Assembly: GCA_022376925.1 (NCBI GenBank)
Contig: JAIOJX010000026.1
Location: 255,003,330-255,067,329 of the forward strand
DNA from: Tragulus kanchil
Taxonomy: Eukaryota; Chordata; Mammalia; Artiodactyla; Tragulidae
DNA: 64,000 nucleotides
Reading direction: 5' to 3'
Below are positions 49,076 to 60,986 of the stretch, one piece after another. Under the pieces are notes generated by a model. The model ran no database searches. It was not told the DNA's origin and was given only the letters and a program-made list of their open reading frames with translations. How positions within the stretch are numbered: position 1 is the first letter of the stretch; every line of letters begins with the position of its first letter. The position numbers and the translations under genes were made by a program.

Positions 49076-50557
49076 TAATATTAGATTAGCTAGCAAAAGG
49101 GTTCTTTTCAGGTAATAAAATAATCTAAAACTGGGCTTTTCATTTTCAAGGACAGACTTTTCAATAGAATGGGAATTTCTGCCGTTTTACTTTAATTTGC
49201 TTGAAGATAATTTCCAAGTGTTTTCAAATTAGACATTATGAAAGATTGCATAGAATATATTCTACTCCTTGCTCATAAGGGATCTTGTACTGTCAGAGGA
49301 TTACAAGGTGAAGCTAAGCTGGTGGTTTTCATTCTAGCTTCTGTTAGTCCCTGTCACCAAACTACCACACAATTTGGAGCGTTTGCCAGTGTTGGCTCAA
49401 GAGAGGCCAATCGAGACACTAATAGATGCATTTTCTCCATGAGTACACCCTTGGATCACACATAGAATTCCTATTAACAGCAATGAGAGTTAAACTTGTA
49501 AATCCCTTATGCACTGATGGGAGAATAGACCTTTTAGTTTACTTAGCCATCTTCCAGTTATTTGGCACTTTCCCCATCCCTTGTGAGTTCTCCAACATTT
49601 TCATTAAAGGCTTTTCTATTTTCTATTCTGCTTCATTCAGTTTGGGTTGTAATTCACGTTGGCCTGATGCCTTGGCAGCAGTGAATAATTCTAATTGCCT
49701 CACTATCTATCTAGTCTGGCCTAATCATAAAGCCTTTCAACTTTTCATTCAAGCTTCCAGCAGTATCAACTTCATGGGTCACAAACTTCCCACTCATATC
49801 CTTTCATCACATCTTAGCTGCTTACTTCTTATGTTTTTAAAAAACTCCAGAGAGTTTCATTCTTTTTCTGTTTTACCATCTTATCTTTTCTGTAAAATTA
49901 AAGCAAGCACTGAAGATACCTAAAGATGCAAGACGACTTTTGTCCAGACATTGTATCAGATGAGCTAGATACCCTGGTTCTCATTTATTTTAGTTAGTTA
50001 TAGTAAATGGTTGGAAACTAGAAGAAAAATTTAAGCATTATTCCATGTCTGTTCTGTCACTTCTTTATAGTCAGCTCCACTTCCTTATCTACCTATTGAA
50101 ATACACATTTTTCCTTTTTTATCCTAAAAGATAGATATAGTATGAAAACCATAATGGTATACTGGAAACAAAGGTCTTGCTTTGAACTCTTGTGGGTTTT
50201 TGGCAAACAGGGAGACTTCTCCAAGCCTCTATATAGTAAGGGTGTTCTGTTTTGATTCTGTGTAGTGGTGCTTAATGTTGGTTTCAGAAATTTTAGAAGA
50301 ACCTTTCTCATTTGGTAAAAAAAATGTATTTTAAAAAGCCCCAAAAGGTTTAAAAGGGAATAAATGCACATTCATTGATTATGGAAGTTTTATTTTTCTT
50401 TATTTTCTTTTAAAAAGTATTCTAAACATTTAAAATTTTTGTTATGAAAAATTTCAAATATAGAATAGTATATAATGAATTTCTACTTATCTATGTATTG
50501 ATTGATCTAGAGGCTTTAAGCAGATTCAGATTGGAGTTTTGTGTTAAGACTAGTACT
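49076..50557. other. Intergenic DNA, no gene seen
   Basis: An open frame of 165 codons at 49426-49923 has no recognisable motif and no splice or promoter context. I treat it as chance. Confidence 0.45.
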
Positions 50558-50900
50558 TATTTATTTATTTCTTTTTTTTTTTGGCTATTCTGGGTTTTCA
50601 CTGCTGCTGCAGGCTCTTCTCTAGTTGCAGGGAGTGGGGCTACTCTCTAGTTGAGGTGAGCAGGCTTCTTGTTGTGGTGACTTCTCTTGTTGAGGAGCTC
50701 AGGCTCTAGGGCACATGGACTTCAGTTGTGGCACATGGGCTCAATAGTTGTGGCTCTGAGGCTTTAGAGCACAGGCTCAATAGTTGTGGTTCACAGGCTT
50801 AGTCGCTCTGCACAGTGTGGGATCTTCCCAGATCAGGGATCAAACTCGTGTCTCCTGCTTTGGCAGGCAACTCTTCACCACTGAGTTTCCAGGGAAGCCC
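50558..50900 (-). repeat. Old tRNA-derived SINE (CHR-like, long form)
   Basis: In reverse: TTTCCAGGGAAGCCC at the right, B-box region GGGATCAAACTC, GTGTGGGATCTTCCCAG and repeated CAATAGTTGTGG blocks. This is an older cetartiodactyl SINE type. Confidence 0.75.
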
Positions 50901-50950
50901 TAGTACAGTTTTTAATTCAATTTTTAAAAAGGTGTAATTGTCCCTTTTAA

Positions 50951-51093
50951 AAATATTTATTTATTTGGCTGTGCTGGGTCTTAGTTGTGACATGCGGTGT
51001 CTTTTAGTTTCAGGGACTCAAACCTGGGGTTGAACCTGGACTCTCTGCACAGGGAGCATGAAGTCTTAGCCACTGGACCATCAGGGAAGTCCC
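50951..51093 (-). repeat. Old tRNA-derived SINE, short
   Basis: In reverse: CCATCAGGGAAGTCCC at the right, GGGGTTGAACCTGG B-box and TTGGCTGTGCTGGGTCTTAG near the tail. Confidence 0.75.
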
Positions 51094-51221
51094 AAGACCA
51101 GTCCTTTAAGTGTGACATTGTGTACATCTGTAATGTCTGTTGTCTATCTTCTGTCAGTCAAAAAGGATGTCTTTTTTTTTCTCTACCAGAGAAAATGATT
51201 ATCGCCTAGAACCATTAATTC

Positions 51222-51551
51222 ATTGTTATTGTTGGTCAGTTGGTAAGTTGTGTCCAACTCTTTGGACTCCATGGGCTGTAGCATGCCAAGCTCCTCTGTC
51301 CTCCACTGTCTCCTGGAGTTTGCTCACATTCATGTCCACTGAGATGGTGATACTATCTAACTATCTCATCCTCTGCTGTCCCGTTCTCCTTTGCCTCAGT
51401 CTTTCCCAGCATTAGGGTCTTTTCCAAGGAGTTGACTCTATGCAAGTGGCCAGAATATTGAAGCTTCAGTTTTAGCATCAGTCCTTCCAATGCGTATTCA
51501 CGGTTGATTTCCTTTGGTTGACTGCTTTGATTTTTTTGCAGTCCAAGTGAC
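51222..51551 (-). repeat. Bov-B / ART2A-like retroelement fragment
   Basis: It reads CAGTTGGTAAGTTGTGTCCA, CTCCATGGGCTGTAGCATGC, TCCCAGCATTAGGGTCTTTT and TTTTTTGCAGTCCAAGTGAC, the conserved order of ruminant ART2A/Bov-B sequence in reverse. Confidence 0.75.
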
Positions 51552-51871
51552 TAATTCATTAGAGTTTATAAAACTCTAATTATAAATTTATTAGTCTACA
51601 AAATGAGATTTAAAAATTCTTTTTGTTCCTTTATTACCTAGACTTCGTATGTGAAGCATTGCTTTCTCTTGTTTGGTTACAACAAGCTAAATGAATCCTC
51701 TTCTTTTATTTGCCAGTTTTAAAAATAATAAGTTGGTAAGGACCTACAGTATAGCTCTGTTCAATGTTATATTATCATCCTGGATCAAAAGGGAGTTTGG
51801 GGGAGAATGGATATATGTATGTATATGGCTGAGTCCCTTTTCTGTTCACCTGAAACTACCACAACAGTGGT

Positions 51872-52207
51872 TTTTTTTTTTAAAGATTTATTTATTTTAT
51901 TATTTGTTTTTGGGCGGGGGTCGGGTTCGGGAGGGAGGAGAGCGGGCGGGGCACTTCTATTGGTCTTTCATTTCTCTATTTTCATCCATCTTTGTTCTTT
52001 GGCTCCTGTGGGCCTCCCATCGCGGCGGCGTCTGTCATTGCAGAGTGCCGGCTCTGGGCGCATGCGCTCCAGAGCTCCGGCTCGGTAATTGGACACATCG
52101 GTCCAGCTGCTGCATGGCACATGGGATCTTCCCAGGCCAGGGATCGAACCAGCGCCCCTTGCACTGCAAGGCGGTGTCCTTACCCACTGGACCACCAGGG
52201 GAAGCCC
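51872..52207 (-). repeat. tRNA-derived SINE (non-Bov-tA type)
   Basis: A near-consensus copy: 5' CCACCAGGGGAAGCCC at the right, GGGATCGAACCAGCGCCCCT B-box, CGGTAATTGGACACATCGGT, GGGCGCATGCGCTCCAGAGC and a poly-T tail at the left. Duplicated at 52970-53311. Confidence 0.88.
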
Positions 52208-52320
52208 AACATTGTTTGTTAATCAGCTATCTCCCAATATGAAATAAAACGTTTTAAAAAAAGAAAAAAAAGAATTCATTCATCACCGAGAAAATGATTA
52301 TCGCCTAGAACCATTAATTC

Positions 52321-52649
52321 ATTGTTATTGTTGGTCAGTTGGTAAGTTGTGTCCAACTCTTTGGACTCCATGGGCTGTAGCATGCCAAGCTCCTCTGTCC
52401 TCCACTGTCTCCTGGAGTTTGCTCACATTCATGTCCACTGAGATGGTGATACTATCTAACTATCTCATCCTCTACTGTCCGTTCTCCTTTGCCTCAGTCT
52501 TTCCCAGCATTAGGGTCTTTTCCAAGGAGTTGGCTCTATGCAAGTGGCCAGAATATTGAAGCTTCAGTTTTAGCATCAGTCCTTCCAATGCGTATTCACG
52601 GTTGATTTCCTTTGGTTGACTGCTTTGATTTTTTTGCAGTCCAAGTGAC
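52321..52649 (-). repeat. Bov-B / ART2A-like fragment, duplicate copy
   Basis: Copy of 51222-51551 with one base lost near 52478 and one substitution near 52534. Confidence 0.75.
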
Positions 52650-52969
52650 TAATTCATTAGAGTTTATAAAACTCTAATTATAAATTTATTAGTCTACAAA
52701 ATGAGATTTAAAAATTCTTTTTGTTCCTTTATTACCTAGACTTCGTATGTGAAGCATTGCTTTCTCTTGTTTGGTTACAACAAGCTAAATGAATCCTCTT
52801 CTTTTATTTGCCAGTTTTAAAAATAATAAGTTGGTAAGGACCTACAGTATAGCTCTGTTCAATGTTATATTATCATCCTGGATCAAAAGGGAGTTTGGGG
52901 GAGAATGGATATATGTATGTATATGGCTGAGTCCCTTTTCTGTTCACCTGAAACTACCACAACAGTGGT

Positions 52970-53311
52970 TTTTTTTTTTTTTTTTAAAGATTTATTTATT
53001 TTATTATTTGTTTTTGGGCGGGGGTCGGGTTCGGGAGGGAGGAGAGCGGGCGGGGCACTTCTATTGGTCTTTCATTTCTCTATTTTCATCCATCTTTGTT
53101 CTTTGGCTCCTGTGGGCCTCCCATCGCGGCGGCGTCTGTCATTGCAGAGTGCCGGCTCTGGGCGCATGCGCTCCAGAGCTCCGGCTCGGTAATTGGACAC
53201 ATCGGTCCAGCTGCTGCATGGCACATGGGATCTTCCCAGGCCAGGGATCGAACCAGCGCCCCTTGCACTGCAAGGCGGTGTCCTTACCCACTGGACCACC
53301 AGGGGAAGCCC
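52970..53311 (-). repeat. tRNA-derived SINE, duplicate copy
   Basis: Copy of 51872-52207 with a longer T-tail. Confidence 0.88.
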
Positions 53312-53388
53312 AACATTGTTTGTTAATCAGCTATCTCCCAATATGAAATAAAACGTTTTAAAAAAAGAAAAAAAAGAATTCATTCATC

Positions 53389-54141
53389 AGTATTTTCCAA
53401 AGGTGACCAGTGAGTTTTTTTTATCATTATAAGCACATGGATTTAAACTTGCTGATGTGTTGCAATCCACTGTAGTTATTATCAGTTTGTCCCATCTTTG
53501 GTCCATGAATGGCTTATTCAGTATAAATCTTGAGTGCTTTTGAAAGGACTCCTGTAGCCTTTGATAACATCTTTTCCTTTCTCATATAATGAGATGTTTT
53601 AGTCTCATCTTGAATTTTTGAATAGTGCATTTAAATTCTATTTCTCACACCTCACATGGAGTCAATTAGTTCCTTAATGAGCTATAGTTCATTTTAGTGT
53701 GAAATGGAAATTAGAAACCACAGTCTGAATGCTCAAGGTGTTCACTCCTGCTGGATTCATCCTTTCAGAAGTTTTTGCTACACACACACCAATTATAAAA
53801 TAAAACACATGGGCTTGTATTAATACTTCCAGTTTCAGTGAAGGACTCTAGCATTTTTATATGAACATCTTTACTCTTAAACTTGTAATGGTTTTCCCTT
53901 ATGCTAAAAATCTGTATTCCCTCTCATACTGAAACATCTGTTCTTTACCTTATTAATCTAGTTTTTTCTTCCCCTTTACAGTATACTCACAAGAGTCTCA
54001 ACAACTCTGCCACCAATGTGATCATTGATAACAATTTACGATTCTTTCCATTCTTAGACTATATGCCAGTAAGTATGCTAAGTCACTATGTTTAAAGTCA
54101 TGTGGAATGTTCCTTTCTCGATGGTTTACCAAATCGAGTGG
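53389..54141. other. Intergenic DNA, no gene seen
   Basis: No recognised gene or repeat. Confidence 0.45.
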
Positions 54142-54420
54142 TGTGATAGGCAAAATAATGACCTCCTAAGATATCTGTGTCCTAAAATCTGGAACCTATG
54201 GATATATTCTCTTACATGGCAAGAGAGCTCTTACAGATGTGATTCAGTTAAGATCATGAGATAGGGAGATTTTCTAGCATTATCCAGGTGAGTCCAGTGT
54301 AATTGCAAGGGTCCCTAAAAGTGCAAGAAGCAGAACAGAATGCTGGAGTGATGTGATGTGGAAGGGAATCAATGTATCCTTGCTAGCTTGAAGACAGGAG
54401 GGGACCAGTGACAATATGTG
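54142..54420 (+). repeat. Ancient interspersed repeat, one arm
   Basis: It reads ATGACCTCCTAAGATATCTG, TGGAACCTATGGATATATTC and ACAGATGTGATTCAGTTAAG. It is homologous in reverse complement to 55085-55160. A pan-mammalian repeat by memory, but I cannot name the family with certainty. Confidence 0.5.
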
Positions 54421-54774
54421 GCATTGTTTTCCCATAACTAGAATACCCAGGTTTGATAACCACTTGCTTGGAGGTATGAGACTCCTGCTTGTTGCAATTA
54501 TATATAATTTCAAGCTTTGATAGAAGAGAGTTTGTATGTATTGCAAAATATAAAAACCATGCTTCTAATTCCAGGTTTTGGTATAAGGGAGGTTTGAGTT
54601 AATGGAAGATGGCATCTGACTCTTCATTTTAGTGTGGTTAATTGAACATTAAAAAATATTGATAGTTTTGACTAGTGATGAGTGGTATGGAGTCTTCCCT
54701 TGAAATTTCATGCCTGACAATTGGAGAGATTTTCCCACTAGACTGAAATGGGTTTTACTGGTTTAGAATAAGGT

Positions 54775-55170
54775 GTCAGCTGGACTGCATTTCTTCTGGA
54801 GGCTCCGTGGCAGAATCTATTTCTTTGCCCTTTTCAGTTTGTAGAGGTGGTCTGTATTCTTGACTCGTGGTTCCCTTCTTCCATCTTCAAAGCCAGTGAC
54901 GTAGCATTCAAGTTTTTCTTTTTGACTTTCATTTTCCTGCCTCCCTTTTATGAGTCTGTTGTTGCTGTTGGCGTGCAGTTGCTAAGTTGTGTCCAACTTT
55001 TGACCCCATGAACAGTAGGCTACAAGATAATCCGCTATCTCAAGATCCTTAATTTAATTACACTTGCAAAGTTCATTTTACCAGGGAAGGTAACATAGTC
55101 ATAGGTTCTGGCGATTAGGTCATGGACATCTTTGCAGGACATTATTCAGCACACCACAGGCAAGGGCAAA
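54775..55170 (-). repeat. Ancient interspersed repeat, inverted arm
   Basis: It contains GGTGTCAGCTGGACTGCATT, CTTCTGGAGGCTCCGTGG and GATTAGGTCATGGACATCTT. Its right part is the inverted counterpart of 54142-54220. It is split by a Bov-A fragment at 54957-55023. Confidence 0.5.
54957..55023 (-). repeat. Bov-A fragment inserted in an older repeat
   Basis: It reads GTTGTTGCTGTTGGCGTGCA, GCTAAGTTGTGTCCAAC and GACCCCATGAACAGTAGGCT, the reverse of a Bov-A end. Confidence 0.7.
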
Positions 55171-55335
55171 GTCCTAGAACTGAGGAAGTGCTTTTTTTTT
55201 TCAGTGTCTCAGTAACTCTGCCTGTCCTTTAGTAAGATTGTAATGTTTTCTGTAGTAAGATTTCAAAATTTTCTCTGGTAAGATTTCAAAGTTTTCTTCA
55301 TACAGACCCTATAGGGTCATTGTTAAATGTGTTTT

Positions 55336-55609
55336 CTTATTTTTCATTTTTTGGCCACTTCTACTGGTCTTTCATTTATTTATTTTCATCCATCTTTGTC
55401 CTTTGGCCTGTGTGGGCCTCCCATCATGGTGGCGTCTCTCGTTGCGGAGCACTGGCTCTGGCTGCATGCGCTCCAGAGCTCTGGCTTGGTAGTTGGACAC
55501 ATTGGTCCAGTCGCTCCATGGCAAGAGGGATCTTCCCAGGCTGGGGATTGAACTGGCGCCCCTTGCACTGCAAGGCAGTGTCCTTACCCACTGGACCACC
55601 AGGGAAGCC
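55336..55609 (-). repeat. tRNA-derived SINE with target-site duplication
   Basis: Same family as the 43-kb cluster but without the G-rich tail block. A 12-bp target duplication, TAAATGTGTTTT, lies at 55324-55335 and 55610-55621. Duplicated at 56397-56669. Confidence 0.88.
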
Positions 55610-56396
55610 TAAATGTGTTTTAAATATTCTGTGTTTTATCATCACAACTATAAATAGCTTCCCCCTTTCCGTTTCCATGTCTAAGTGGTTATTGGGCTAT
55701 AGAGAAGTATCAGAAATTTTTATATGTTTCTACTTAAATGTGGTATTAAAAAGCCAAACCACAGTTCCTTATTAATTCTAGTGTTTTATTTTAGCTAGAA
55801 TCTCATATGCTTTATAGATATCTAATTATATAATCTGCAAGAGGATTGTCTTATCTTGTCCTTATCAGTTATTTACTTTTTTCTCATTGTATTCATAGTC
55901 TTTACCTAATATGTTTTTGTTTCTTTACCCATATGTTTCTGAAATATTTTTCACTTGAGTTTCAGATTATTATTAGATTTTTCATAGTAATATGCCTCTT
56001 CTATTCCCAAAACTCTTATTTGGCACTACGTTAAAAGTTTTTGATCAATTTGTTACTATCTAATGGATAATTATAAATTATGTCAATTTTTGACCTAGGG
56101 CAAATTTTGCACCCTAGGAATATTTGGCAATGGCTGGATTCATGACTAGGAAGGTAACATAGTCATAGTTTGTGGCGATTAGGTCATGGACATCTTTGCA
56201 GGACATTATTCAGCACACTACAGGCAAGGGCAAGGTCCTAGAACTGAGGAAGTGCTTTTTTTCAGTGTCTCAGTAACTCTGCCTGTCCTTTAGTAAGATT
56301 GTAATGTTTTCTGTAGTAAGATTTCAAAATTTTCTCTGGTAAGATTTCAAAGTTTTCTTCATACAGACCCTATAGGGTCATTGTTAAATGTGTTTT

Positions 56397-56669
56397 CTTA
56401 TTTTTCATTTTTTGGCCACTTCTACTGGTCTTTCATTTATTTATTTTCATCCATCTTTGTCCTTTGGCCTGTGTGGGCCTCCCATCATGGTGGCGTCTCT
56501 CGTTGCGGAGCACTGGCTCTGGCTGCATGCGCTCCAGAGCTCTGGCTTGGTAGTTGGACACATTGGTCCAGTCGCCCATGGCAAGAGGGATCTTCCCAGG
56601 CTGGGGATTGAACTGGCGCCCCTTGCACTGCAAGGCAGTGTCCTTACCCACTGGACCACCAGGGAAGCC
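56397..56669 (-). repeat. tRNA-derived SINE, duplicate copy
   Basis: Copy of 55336-55609, with a one-base loss in TCGCTCCATGG near 56575. Confidence 0.88.
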
Positions 56670-57167
56670 TAAATGTGTTTTAAATATTCTGTGTTTTATC
56701 ATCACAACTATAAATAGCTTCCCCCTTTCCGTTTCCATGTCTAAGTGGTTATTGGGCTATAGAGAAGTATCAGAAATTTTTATATGTTTCTACTTAAATG
56801 TGGTATTAAAAAGCCAAACCACAGTTCCTTATTAATTCTAGTGTTTTATTTTAGCTAGAATCTCATATGCTTTATAGATATCTAATTATATAATCTGCAA
56901 GAGGATTGTCTTATCTTGTCCTTATCAGTTATTTACTTTTTTCTCATTGTATTCATAGTCTTTACCTAATATGTTTTTGTTTCTTTACCCATATGTTTCT
57001 GAAATATTTTTCACTTGAGTTTCAGATTATTATTAGATTTTTCATAGTAATATGCCTCTTCTATTCCCAAAACTCTTATTTGGCACTACGTTAAAAGTTT
57101 TTGATCAATTTGTTACTATCTAATGGATAATTATAAATTATGTCAATTTTTGACCTAGGGCAAATTT

Positions 57168-59388
57168 TGCACCCCTAGGGAATATTTGGCAATGGCTGGA
57201 TTCATGACTAGGGAACGGAAATGCTTCTGGTATCTAGAGGGTAGAAGCTAGTGTCATGCTAAACATCCCATCCACTTACCCCTGAAACAAATAATGATCT
57301 GGTCCTTATGCCCAAACTGAGAAACCTCCAGAGTATTATAAAGTTCATTGCTTACCTCTCTTCCTGTTCTCTTCATTTTTCATACCTTTAGGCCATTATT
57401 CTGGTGTATGTGTTGGGTTTTGTTAGATTATTATCTTGATTTTTTTCCTTAGATGGCTTGTGTTGATGGGATATTCTCTGTTTTCTTATATATCTGTAAG
57501 CATTTTTATTATGCTTGGAACATGAATGATACAGTTTTCCCACTGTAAATAACTTGTTTTTGAATGATATCTTGGCTAAGTGTAGGATTTTTCAATTACA
57601 TTCCTCTCAGTATTCTGTCAATGTTGTATTTTTTCTATTTTCCCAGTGTTATTGATGCCAATCTAATTTTTCCATTATAAATAACATTTAGCTCTGAAGC
57701 TTGTCATATAGTTCTTTTTATCTGTGCAACTTGAAATTTTACTAGGATATGCCTAGGTATATTCCTCTTTTCCTTCCTCCCTTCTTCCTTTCCTTCCTTA
57801 ATCAGTGAACTCTTTTAGCTGTAAGCTTGATTTCTTTTTCTTTTATCCCAGGGTAAGTTTCCTTCTTTTATCTCTTGAATTATTATCCCTCTTCCAGTCT
57901 CTGGTTTCTTTTTCTAGAGTTTCTGTTACTCACATTTTAGGTTTCTTGGATCTATTCTTGAGTGTTTTAAACTTTTCCCTTAGGACTTTTTTTTTTTTTG
58001 TATTTTTTCTCCAGGACAAACAATAAGCTCTTTTTAAATTTTTAAAATAAATTGAAATATAATTTATATACAGTGAAATGTACAGATTTTAAGTGTTCAG
58101 ATTTCTAAGTTTTGACATAGGTATATATCCATGTAACCCACATCTTCTCAAGATAGGAATATTTTTATCATTCTAGAAGCATCCCTCGTGTCCCTTTCCA
58201 GACATTTAGTGCACCTCACCAGGCAAGCACTATTCTGATTTCCTTCATCTTAGATTAGTTTCTGTACTAGAGGGTTGCACCTAGGAATATTTGGCAATGG
58301 CTGGATTCATGACTAGGAACGGAAATGCTTCTGGTATCTAGAGGGTAGAAGCTAGTGTCATGCTAAACATCCCATCCACTTACCCCTGAAACAAATAATG
58401 ATCTGGTCCTTATGCCCAAACTGAGAAACCTCCAGAGTATTATAAAGTTCATTGCTTACCTCTCTTCCTGTTCTCTTCATTTTTCATACCTTTAGGCCAT
58501 TATTCTGGTGTATGTGTTGGGTTTTGTTAGATTATTATCTTGATTTTTTTCCTTAGATGGCTTGTGTTGATGGGATATTCTCTGTTTTCTTATATATCTG
58601 TAAGCATTTTTATTATGCTTGGAACATGAATGATACAGTTTTCCCACTGTAAATAACTTGTTTTTGAATGATATCTTGGCTAAGTGTAGGATTTTTCAAT
58701 TACATTCCTCTCAGTATTCTGTCAATGTTGTATTTTTTCTATTTTCCCAGTGTTATTGATGCCAATCTAATTTTTCCATTATAAATAACATTTAGCTCTG
58801 AAGCTTGTCATATAGTTCTTTTTATCTGTGCAACTTGAAATTTTACTAGGATATGCCTAGGTATATTCCCTCTTTTCCTTCCTCCCTTCTTCCTTTCCTT
58901 CCTTAATCAGTGAACTCTTTTAGCTGTAAGCTTGATTTCTTTTTCTTTTATCCCAGGGTAAGTTTCCTTCTTTTATCTCTTGAATTATTATCCCTCTTCC
59001 AGTCTCTGGTTTCTTTTTCTAGAGTTTCTGTTACTCACATTTTAGGTTTCTTGGATCTATTCTTGAGTGTTTTAAACTTTTCCCTTAGGACTTTTTTTTT
59101 TTTTTGTATTTTTTCTCCAGGACAAACAATAAGCTCTTTTTAAATTTTTAAAATAAATTGAAATATAATTTATATACAGTGAAATGTACAGATTTTAAGT
59201 GTTCAGATTTCTAAGTTTTGACATAGGTATATATCCATGTAACCCACATCTTCTCAAGATAGGAATATTTTTATCATTCTAGAAGCATCCCTCGTGTCCC
59301 TTTCCAGACATTTCCAGTGCACCTCACCAGGCAAGCACTATTCTGATTTCCTTCATCTTAGATTAGTTTTGCCTGTACTAGAAAGGAA
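57168..59388. repeat. Tandem duplication R (copies from 57168 and 58277)
   Basis: Offset about 1105. Copy 1 overlaps copy 2 of duplication Q by about 45 bp, so AATATTTGGCAATGGCTGG occurs three times. The right edge of copy 1 (58262-58276) is a garbled form of 59366-59385. Confidence 0.92.
58035..58260. repeat. L1-like fragment
   Basis: It has TTGAAATATAATTTATATAC, TGTACAGATTTTAAGTGTTC and AACCCACATCTTCTCAAGAT, similar in order to old L1 3' sequence. Duplicated at about 59140-59365. Tentative family call. Confidence 0.45.
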
Positions 59389-59389
59389 T

Positions 59390-60116
59390 GTAAGTAGAAT
59401 CACAGTGACTGGCTTTTCTGAGCAAGAAGTGTTTTGAGGTTCAAACAAAAGAAGTTTGTTTGTTTTTTTTTATTGCCTAGTGGCATTCTGTATGGATACA
59501 CTATAATTTTTTAATAAATTTCTTCTGATGTTGGATATTCAGTTTATTTCCATTTTTGTATTGTTATAAAGTTCCTATGAGTATCATTGTGGCAGACTTT
59601 TGTGTACATGTTTTTATTTCTTATGGGTAAATATGTAGAATTGGTAGGTCATAGATAGGTACATATTTAACTTTATGAAAAACTGTGAGACCTGTTTCCA
59701 AAGTAGTAATATAAGAATGATACTATTACTTTGAAAATTGCTTTGGTAACTTTATTGAAAAATGAGTTGCTTATATCAGCATGGCTCTGTTTCAGAACTC
59801 AATATTTTGTTTCATTTGTTTATCTTTAAATATTATCTATATTTTACATCAATTCCACTCTGTTTTAATTATTATAGCTGTATAATAAGTCTTGAAGTCA
59901 GGAGTGTAAATTTTCTAGCTTTGTTCTTGTTCAAAATTGGTTGGCTCTTTTTGGTTCTTTACATTTCCACTTGAATTTTAAAACCAGCTTGTCAATTTCT
60001 GTAGAAAGGACTCTTATGAATCTATGGATAAATATATATTAATATAGCAATATTTAGTATTTCAATCCATGATGTTGTTATATATTTCCATTTATTGGCC
60101 TCCTTAGACTTCTTCT
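59390..60116 (-). repeat. Old L1 fragments
   Basis: It contains GTGGCATTCTGTATGGATAC, GGATATTCAGTTTATTTCCA, AAAATTGCTTTGGTAACTTT and TCAATTTCTGTAGAAAGGAC, typical of LINE-1 read from the opposite strand. No intact frame. Confidence 0.55.
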
Positions 60117-60311
60117 TCTTTTTTTTTTTTTTATTTATTTGTTTGTCTGCATCGGGTCTTAGTTGTGGCATGTGGGATCTTCAATCTTCACTGTATTTTG
60201 CAGGATCTTTAGTTTCAGCATGTGGGATCTAGTTCCCTGTCCAGGAATTGAACCCAGGCCCACTTGCATTGAGCGAGTAGAGTCTTAGCCACTGAACCAC
60301 CAGTGAAATCC
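60117..60311 (-). repeat. Old tRNA-derived SINE (CHR-like)
   Basis: In reverse: ACCACCAGTGAAATCC at the right, GAATTGAACCCAGGCCC B-box, CTTAGTTGTGGCATGTGGGA, and a T-tail. It interrupts the L1. Confidence 0.75.
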
Positions 60312-60402
60312 TCCTTTTAATTTCTCTTAGGTGTGTTTTATAGTTTTCAGAGTAGAAGTCTTCTATGTATTTTGTTAAATTTATCCTTGCATGCTTTTCC
60401 TT
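60312..60402 (-). repeat. L1 ORF2-region fragment between SINEs
   Basis: TTTTATAGTTTTCAGAGTAG and TTGTTAAATTTATCCTTGCA match the reverse of LINE-1 ORF2. Confidence 0.6.
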
Positions 60403-60411
60403 TTTGTTATT

Positions 60412-60661
60412 ATTTTTAAAAATTTATTTATTTGTTTTCATCCATCTTTATTCTTTGGCCTGTGTGGGCCTCCCATTGCCGTGGCCTCTCATGGTGTAGA
60501 GCACTGGCTTTGGGCACATGCACTCCAGAGGGTTGGCTCATAATTGGACGCACCGGTCCAACCACTCCACAGCACGTGGGATCTTTCTGGGCCAGGGATC
60601 AAACCGGTGCCCCTTGCACTGCAAGGCGGACTCTCTACCCACTGGACCACCAGGGAAGCCC
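60412..60661 (-). repeat. tRNA-derived SINE with target-site duplication
   Basis: Same non-Bov-tA family, more diverged. A 9-bp target duplication, TTTGTTATT, lies at 60403-60411 and 60662-60670. Confidence 0.82.
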
Positions 60662-60670
60662 TTTGTTATT

Positions 60671-60946
60671 TTTTTAATTTTTAAATTTTGGCCTCTTTTA
60701 TTGGTCCTTCATTTATTTACTTTCATCCATCTTAATTCTTTGGCTTGTGTGGGCCTCCCATCACAGTGGCCTCTCCCTCCGCAGAGTACTGGCCCCGGGT
60801 TCATGCACTCCAGAGCCCTGGCTAGTAATTGGACAGACTGGTCCACCTACTCCACAGCACGTGGGATCTTCCTGTGCCAGGGATCGAATTGGTGTCCCCC
60901 GCACTGCAAGGCGAACTCTTTACCCACTGGACCACCAGGGAAGCCC
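60671..60946 (-). repeat. tRNA-derived SINE, second in tandem
   Basis: Same family, same orientation, immediately after the previous SINE. It has GGGATCGAATTGGTGTCCCC and ACCACCAGGGAAGCCC at its 5' end. Confidence 0.82.
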
Positions 60947-60986
60947 CTCCTTACATACTTTTTAGATTGTAAAAGACATTGGTTTT

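Larger units (their letters stand above)
51189..53388. repeat. Tandem duplication P (copies from 51189 and 52288)
   Basis: Offset 1098-1104. It carries a Bov-B/ART2A-like segment and a whole tRNA-derived SINE. Copy 2 has 4 more T bases in the SINE tail. Copies part after GAATTCATTCATCA (52272 and 53376). Confidence 0.92.
55084..57213. repeat. Tandem duplication Q (copies from 55084 and 56148)
   Basis: Offset 1064 falling to 1061. It includes a SINE. Copy 2 loses bases near 56257 and 56575. Both copies share GGCTGGATTCATGACTAGG at their right edge before parting. Confidence 0.92.

Noticed and set aside
49426..49923. 165-codon open frame in intergenic DNA
   Set aside because: No motif, no codon-use signal and no promoter or splice context. 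A chance frame is likely in 64 kb.
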